From positions 15,330,112 through 15,394,111 of the forward strand of contig CM028378.1 of the NCBI GenBank assembly GCA_013146195.2: a DNA stretch of 64,000 bases. The letters are read 5' to 3'. The stretch is from Codonopsis lanceolata (lineage: Eukaryota > Streptophyta > Magnoliopsida > Asterales > Campanulaceae). The position numbers were made by a program, and so were the translations under genes. Positions 58,060 to 64,000 of this stretch are shown here, piece after piece (positions within the stretch are counted from its first letter, which is position 1; each line of letters begins with the position of its first letter). The notes beneath the pieces are model-generated. The model was not told the DNA's origin and did no database searches. It worked only from the letters and a program-made list of their open reading frames with translations.

Positions 58060-59392
58060 CTTTTATTCCAAAAAATCAATTACTAAACATAATTACATCA
58101 TACACGTAAGGAGGGAAAATCCGCAAAGCTCGTAATCACAACCAAAGTATGCACAACGTAAAAATATTCATAAATTGATAATTTAAACAAAAGAAATAAG
58201 ATAGAACAAATCCATCCAGTCACACAACATGTACAAAGAATATTTTTTACTACTGAAAATAAATTTATTGGGTCTCGTATAGTCCCAATCGCAATTTTAG
58301 AGCCCAAAACGATAATTAATTATGCTAAAAATGACTTTAAATAGTTTAAAATTCACAAATAATTTTTAAAAATTACTGAACATTCCCAAATAGGCCTAAC
58401 AAGTCAGAGAAATGACAAAACTGCCCCTGGATATTATTTTTGATTTTTTAATAAATCAAAAAACATATTTTTATACACTGAAAAATAAAAAATAAATATT
58501 TCCAAGCTGAATTTATCAAAACAGAGAGCACCAATGGACTCAGAAGGCCAAAATACATCCTAAACACGCCGGCCGCTTCAAAAACGAAGCTCCATAGACG
58601 TCGTGCGCGCTCATATGCGCCACTTGTGCGTGTGGGCTTCCTGGGACAAGCTGACTGGACGCTGAGTCAATGCTAGGGTTGACGTGGAAGATGATGTGGC
58701 ATCCATGTCAAAAGTCCACTCTTTGATGGTTGACCAGTCAACAGTTGACTGGTCTTCCTCTACGCCTCTCACGTCCCCAGTCAGAGCGTGACGTCCACGC
58801 GTCGCCTTCCCGAGCTCCGATGAGGTCACAGACGGTGGCGTTGGATTCCTTTAGTTGAGTACTTTCCAGTCGTGTACTTTTTACACCGAAATGAGTGACA
58901 CAAAAGGCACGTACATCGAGGTCGAGAGTGGGGAAGACGAGATGCTTATTTTTCAACCCAAATAATCAATTCGCGAACGTGATCCGCGAGCCAACTTCTC
59001 GAGGCCGTAAAACGTTCATTTTAAGTTCAAATTAAGCATATATTATGTTGTTGGAAAGCCTTCGCGGAGTACTACTAGTATAGTCTATAAAACCACGATT
59101 TTACAGAATACAAATAGGTCAAAACAGCATGCAATTTTTTGGAAAAATCAATTTTCAACAAAACTAGGGTTTGCGATATTTTGAAAAATACCTAACGGAT
59201 TTCAACGAGAATTTAGTATGTTGTTCGCCTCGTCATAGGGAACTCAAACATATAAAATTTTGTCAAAAATAAAATCGTTTTATACATGAAATAATAAAAC
59301 TCATTTGGTTCGTTATCGGGTAAAACTTTTAAACAAACCCAAAAACAAAAACATGTAATTCATGACATAACGAAATAGCATCAATACTTTTA

Positions 59393-59395
<3 letters not shown>
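58060..59395. other. Upstream flank of the truncated Copia element, unassigned
   Basis: Probably includes its leader, but no primer site or LTR pair could be identified. 58560-58830 is GC-richer and carries nested TTGACCAGTCAACAGTTGACTGGTC, a near-palindrome at 58729-58754. Minus-strand frames there (58611-58829, 58738-58956) have no recognised domain. Confidence 0.35.
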
Positions 59396-59457
<62 letters not shown>

Positions 59458-60046
59458 TTGACAATCACTACTACTACAATTTCATAAAGGTATAACAAAG
59501 TTAAGTTTTTTGAATTTTTTAAATGAAAAGATTTAACGTAGATTTTATGAATAATCTTTTTTTCTTTTGACATGATTTTTTAAAAGAGACTTTTGGTATT
59601 ATTTTTCAATAATAATAATACTGGCATAAATTACTCCCATATTTCATAAATTATTGTCCTAAAAATTACGTATATTATTGAGTTTAAAAAATACAAGTTA
59701 AATTTTTAATTTGAAAAATATCAAATTCGATTCAAAAGATCAACCATGACACTAATTTAGGAACAAAGAGAGTTTCAAATAATAATAATATTATTATTAT
59801 TATTATCATTTACTATTATTATCATATACAATACAATCTTATCATCATTACCATTATTAAAAATAAAATGAGATTTCATCCAAAATGAAAGATTTTATTC
59901 TAACAACATTAGTAGAAGCATTAACTTTTGGACTGTTTTGTATTAAACGTCTAACTTTGAAACTTTTTAGATAGAATAATTATTTTTCGGACTTTTTGGA
60001 CATGAGATTTTTTAGTAGGGCTTTATGGTTTTTTTTCACGGAATAA
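59396..60046. mobile_element. Partial copy of the long-TIR element at 22296-23060
   Basis: Shares the (ATT)n core, the GAAAGATTTTATTC and TTAACTTTTGGACT phrases and the repeated GACTTTTTGGA words leading to a TTTTTTTTCACGG end. The left TIR is missing or unrecognisable. A (TTA)n tract occupies 59397-59453 and a worn Stowaway-like stretch about 59634-59770. Confidence 0.45.
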
Positions 60047-60195
60047 TGATAAGAGAAGAAGTGCATCGATTTGTATTCTTGGCCAGCCCAAGGGTGAAGA
60101 TGGAGAAACAATGGCTTTAGAGCATCCCCATTGTTGTTGGGTTTCTTCTTCTTATTAAGAAGATAACATTTTGTAATGGGGGAATTGATGAACCA

Positions 60196-60461
60196 TGTGT
60201 ATAATAACTATGATATCATGTCCATATCTTCTGCATATCTCGGTTATTTCATGTGGCTTGTTATTGGTTGTAGCTACTGTCCATATATTTCTCTCCTTAT
60301 TTTTCTCCTTTCCTTACTTAGGATATATTTTAGGAGAGTTCTATTTGTATTCAAGGATTGGTTGTGATCCTATTCTTTTCTTTTGGTGCACGTTTCTTGT
60401 ATATCCTATATTACTAGGATTCCTCTATGAATGAAATCAAGTTCTTCACATACATTTTTCA
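60196..60461 (+). mobile_element. 5' LTR of a plus-strand Copia element (left boundary approximate)
   Basis: Ends CATACATTTTTCA directly before a primer site. The start is placed at TGTGTATAATAACTATG but cannot be confirmed since the other LTR is outside the window. Confidence 0.55.
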
Positions 60462-60473
60462 TGGTATCAAAGC
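60462..60473 (+). promoter_or_regulatory. Primer-binding site of the plus-strand Copia element
   Basis: TGGTATCAAAGC, one base off the standard initiator tRNA-Met complement, abutting the LTR. Confidence 0.85.
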
Positions 60474-60523
60474 GAGTTCTAAACCCCTAGAATTTCGATA
60501 TACCCATTAGCCGTCTTCCAACC

Positions 60524-63500
60524 ATGACGGGAACGGAGAAAAGCACGGATGTCGCCGGCATCTCCAACACCACCACCATAGTGGATCACATGTCTCTGTA
60601 TTACATCCACGCGTCAGATAACCACGGCCATGTCTATGTTACTGAGATTCTTCGTGATGGAAACTACGACGATTGGGTCAACGAAATGAGTAATGCACTC
60701 TTCGCCAAGAACAAAATTCGCTTTGTGGACGGTTCGATACCAATGCCTGATGAAAGTTCGTCAGAATTAATGCTTTGGAGACGATGTAACGCCATGGTCA
60801 AGGGATGGCTCAACACTGCTATGGATAAGGAAATTTGTAATAGTGTTCGATATGCCAAAACAACCTCTGAAGTATGGAGGATTTGGAGGAACAGTTTGAC
60901 AAAGAAAGTGTTCCTCACGCCTATGAGTTGAAACGCATCTTGACTCACACACGCCATGACAAGTTGTCTGTCTCCGCCTACTACACTAAGCTAAGGGGTT
61001 TATGGGATGAAATGCGGCTATCGCTCTATTTGAAGTATGTGCGTGCGGCTTTGCAAGTGTGATGTTGCAAAACAACTTGCGGCATTACATGAGAAAGCTC
61101 AATTGTATGAATTTCTCATGGGTTTAGATGAAAGTTTTAGCACAATCAAGAGCTAAATCCTAAGCACAAAGCTGATACCAACATTGGGAACTGCTTACCA
61201 TTTGGTTGTTGAAGAGGAGCGGCAGAGGCAGATTACCTCAACCCGCAAGTCCAGCGTGGAGGCTGTTGCCTTCCAGATTCATATGCAATCCAGGAATGAG
61301 CGAGACCACCAGCAGGAAGGGAAGGAGTTTACTGACTACAAGGGGATGAGGCGTGAAAGGTCGGAGTGCACTCACTGTGGAAGGCTAGGCCATACTGTTG
61401 AAATGTGCTATGGTATTGTTGGGTACCCGGCTAGCTACAAGAGAGGGACACGTGAAGGCAGTCAGAAGTCTGACGTTCGCAAGCCAGCTTCTAATCCAAG
61501 AGCAGCTACTATTGATGCAGACTCCAGCCCCATTCCAGGTTTATCCAATGATCAGTATCTCAAAATGGTGCAGTATTTCGGTGCTGCGAATAATGTAACA
61601 CAAGTCCAAGATTCACCTGCTGTAAATATGGCGGGTAAGCATGTTACTTCGCAAAACTGGATTATTGATTCAGGGGCTACCGAACATTTCACCTGCGATG
61701 AGAAAATCCTTATCGAGTAAAGAGGCACCTTCAGTGATCATGCCAATAAAAATATCCAGCGGTGACAGGATCCCAGTTAAAGGAACAGGGGCAACGTTCT
61801 TGCCAAATGGGTTAAAAATCAACAATGTTTTGAACATTCCTGATTTTCAATGCAACTTACTTTCTGTTAGTCGATTAACGAAAGATAACAATTGTGCCCT
61901 AACTTTCTTTGATGGCTTTTGTGTAATGCAGGACTTACCTTCGAAGAACCTGATTGGACTGGGTAAATGCAACAATGGTTTATATTGCTTGGAGCCTGTC
62001 AAACATAACGGTGCGGCAATGACTGTCTCTCACGACTCGAGAATTTGGCATCGGCGTTTGGGCCACGCCTCGAATGCAAAGCTTCTGACATACTCATATT
62101 GGTAACGTTCTTAGGAATGAAGTTGAACCTTGTGATTCTTGTATTCGGGCTAAACAAACTAGAAATCCTTTTCCTACTAGTTCTATCAAAACTACAGCCT
62201 GTTTTGAGTTATTGCATTGTGATATTTGGGGTGATTATCGTGCGCCTTCTTTCACGGGTGCTTATTATATTCTCACAATAGTTGATGATTTTAGTCAAGG
62301 CGTCTGGGCTTATCTCATGAAACATAAGTCTGAGGTCGGTCATTACTTGCCTATGTTTTGTAACATGGTTCGCACCCAATTTGCTCAGCCTATCAAAAGA
62401 ATTAGAAGTGGCAATGGTCTTGAATTTCAATCTCATTTAATACTTGATTATTATGCTGACCACGGTATCCTTTTTGAAACCTCGTGTAATGACACACCTC
62501 AACAAAATGGGGTCGTAGAACGAAAACACAGGCACATCCTTGAGATTGCTAGAACTCTTCGCTTTCAAGCCCATTTGCCTATTCGTTTTTGGGGCGAACG
62601 TGTTCTAACTGCCACATACACCATCAACCGTTTACCTTCCAAAGTCATTGCCAACAAAACCCCCTATGAGCTTTTAGTCGGCAAACAACCTACTTATGAC
62701 CATATGCGTGTTTTGGGGTGTTTGGTTTATGCTCGCAACAACAAAAAGGACATTGATAAGTTTGTCAAAATGGGGAGGCCTTGCATTTTTGTTGGTTATC
62801 CACTAAACCAAAAGGGGTAGTGGGTTTATGATATGTAAGACAAGAAAATTTACACTTCCAAAGATTTTAAATTTGTTGAAACAAATTTTCCTTTTCAACA
62901 TCAGCATCCTATCACTCCTGATGCACCTATTCCCCCTTTCATATTCCCTGATGCATTACCGTCTCCCTCTAATTCTCACATAAATGTTGAGCCCACTTTT
63001 ACACCAACTGAGCCCACCATATTACCTTCTCAGTCCATTACTGAAACCGTCCCAGTACAGTCCTCTATCTCCCCTCCTGACCCTTCTGACTCTCCAAATG
63101 TTCATATTCCAACACTAGATTCCACTGTGATCAGTGCCACTTTGGAGCAGCCCACCATTACCGTGACTAACCATGATGAACTTGCTGCCCCTCGCCACAG
63201 CACCAGAGTCAAGGCACGGCCCAAACATTTGGAAAATTATGACGTCAGGCTCCATAATCACTAGTCTATGCATCATCCACATCCGATTCGGGAACTTCTA
63301 CGGTATATCCTCTTGCTCATTTTGTCTCATATGAAAAGTTTTCTTCCTCACATGAATCTTTTCTTGCGGCCATCACTTCACACGATGAGCCCACTCACTT
63401 CTATCAGGCTGTCAAACATCAGGAATGGCATGACGCTTTGAAACGCGAAATCCATGTTTTGGAAAAAAATAGTACTTGGATCCTGGAAACCTTGTCGTCT

Positions 63501-64000
63501 GACAAAAAGGCAATTGACTCTAAATGGGTTTACAAAACCAAGTACAGACCCACTGGCGAGATCGAGTGTTATAAGGTTCGTCTTGTGGCCAAAGGTCAGT
63601 CAAGTCGAAGGAATCGATTTTCACGAAACCTTCGCCCCAGTTGCAAAGCTTGTCACCGTGCGTAGTCTTCTTGCAGTTGCGGCCAAGAAAGATTGGCTTA
63701 TCCACCAACTCGATGTGAACAATGCTTTCTTTCATGGCGACTTGCATGAAGACGTCTACATGAAAGTTCCTCAAGGTTTTACCAAGCCGGGTGACACTCG
63801 TGTTTGCAAGCTACGTAAGTCTCTCTACGGTCTCCGCCAGGCTTCCATAAATTGGTATCAAAAATTCACTGTTGCCTTACTACACATTGGGTTTCGTCAA
63901 TCCCATGCCGATCACTCTCTATTCATTCTCAAGTAAGGTTCCACTTCTGTCTTCGCCCTTATTTACGTCGATGATGTTATTCTTGTCGGTAATGACGCAA
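60524..64000 (+). pseudogene. Copia gag-pol polyprotein, interrupted and cut by the window end
   Basis: Gag begins at the ATG 60524 (TGTEKSTDVAG; domain with NYDDWVNEM, ELMLWRRCNAMVKGWL) and breaks near 60930 and 61060. Gag C-terminus with zinc knuckle CTHCGRLGHTVEMC is at about 61367-61408. Protease motif WIIDSGATEHFTC is near 61660. GAG-pre-integrase (WHRRLGHAS) is at 62045, and a frame change leads into integrase (62212-62820; HCDIWG, VVERKHRH), in which the second catalytic position reads RSGNG where the family has an Asp. A Ser/Pro/Thr linker (62890-63200) follows, then reverse transcriptase (63438-64000; LDVNNAFFHGDL, KSLYGLRQA, YVDD at 63966-63977) with a stop at 63936. RNase H and the 3' LTR lie beyond the window. 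Confidence 0.88.

Overview
This is a stretch of plant nuclear DNA, most likely from a eudicot: AT-rich, full of plant-type Ty1/Copia and Ty3/Gypsy LTR retrotransposons, Stowaway-like, hAT-like, Harbinger-like and Mutator-like non-autonomous elements and long (TA)n/(AAT)n microsatellites, with three recognisable single-exon host genes. Repeat style (many 'CTCCNTCCGTCCC' Stowaway ends, dispersed 'AAGACGGTCTTAC' motifs) would fit Caryophyllales, but that is a weak inference. There is a 100-N assembly gap at 1401-1500.

Layout. 1-1400: degenerate Gypsy gag fragment, a near-duplicate of 8542-9970. 1501-4860: minus-strand Gypsy LTR/leader with the start of gag. 4888-16280: nested plus-strand Gypsy material of Tat/Ogre type (TGGCGACTC primer site), containing a 331-bp fold-back, a hAT-like element with a perfect 8-bp target duplication, a gag-only internal region, an array of about 30 short palindromes, a complete-looking LTR and a second partial LTR. 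16280-25300: intergenic DNA with MITEs, a pair of LTRs in inverted orientation, and two Mutator-like elements (one carrying a gene-like GC-rich insert and a 27-bp minisatellite).

25330-25971 and 37093-37713 (both minus): two paralogous DUF761-type genes related to Avr9/Cf-9 rapidly elicited proteins. A conserved non-coding block with a G-box lies upstream of each (32746-32970 and 43554-43765), so a segment of roughly 7-8 kb was probably duplicated in tandem and then invaded differently: the first copy by a Gypsy LTR and a complete TRIM element, the second by a solo LTR inside a TCACTTTT-rich tandem array and by a Harbinger-like MITE. 43853-44997 is a Mutator-like element with about 200-bp inverted ends around three 212-bp repeats.

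47997-48545 (plus): a DUF1677 gene whose promoter carries a solo TRIM LTR of the same family as the complete copy at 30546-31137. From 49627 to the window end there are three Copia elements: a complete but frameshifted one on the minus strand with unusual TA...TA LTR ends, a 3'-truncated one on the minus strand with no reverse transcriptase, and a plus-strand one running off the window. The retroelement polyproteins are all interrupted; the three host genes have open reading frames, though the second DUF761 copy has lost its C-terminal tail to a stop codon. The host genes share no evident pathway; DUF761 and DUF1677 are plant families of poorly defined biochemical role.
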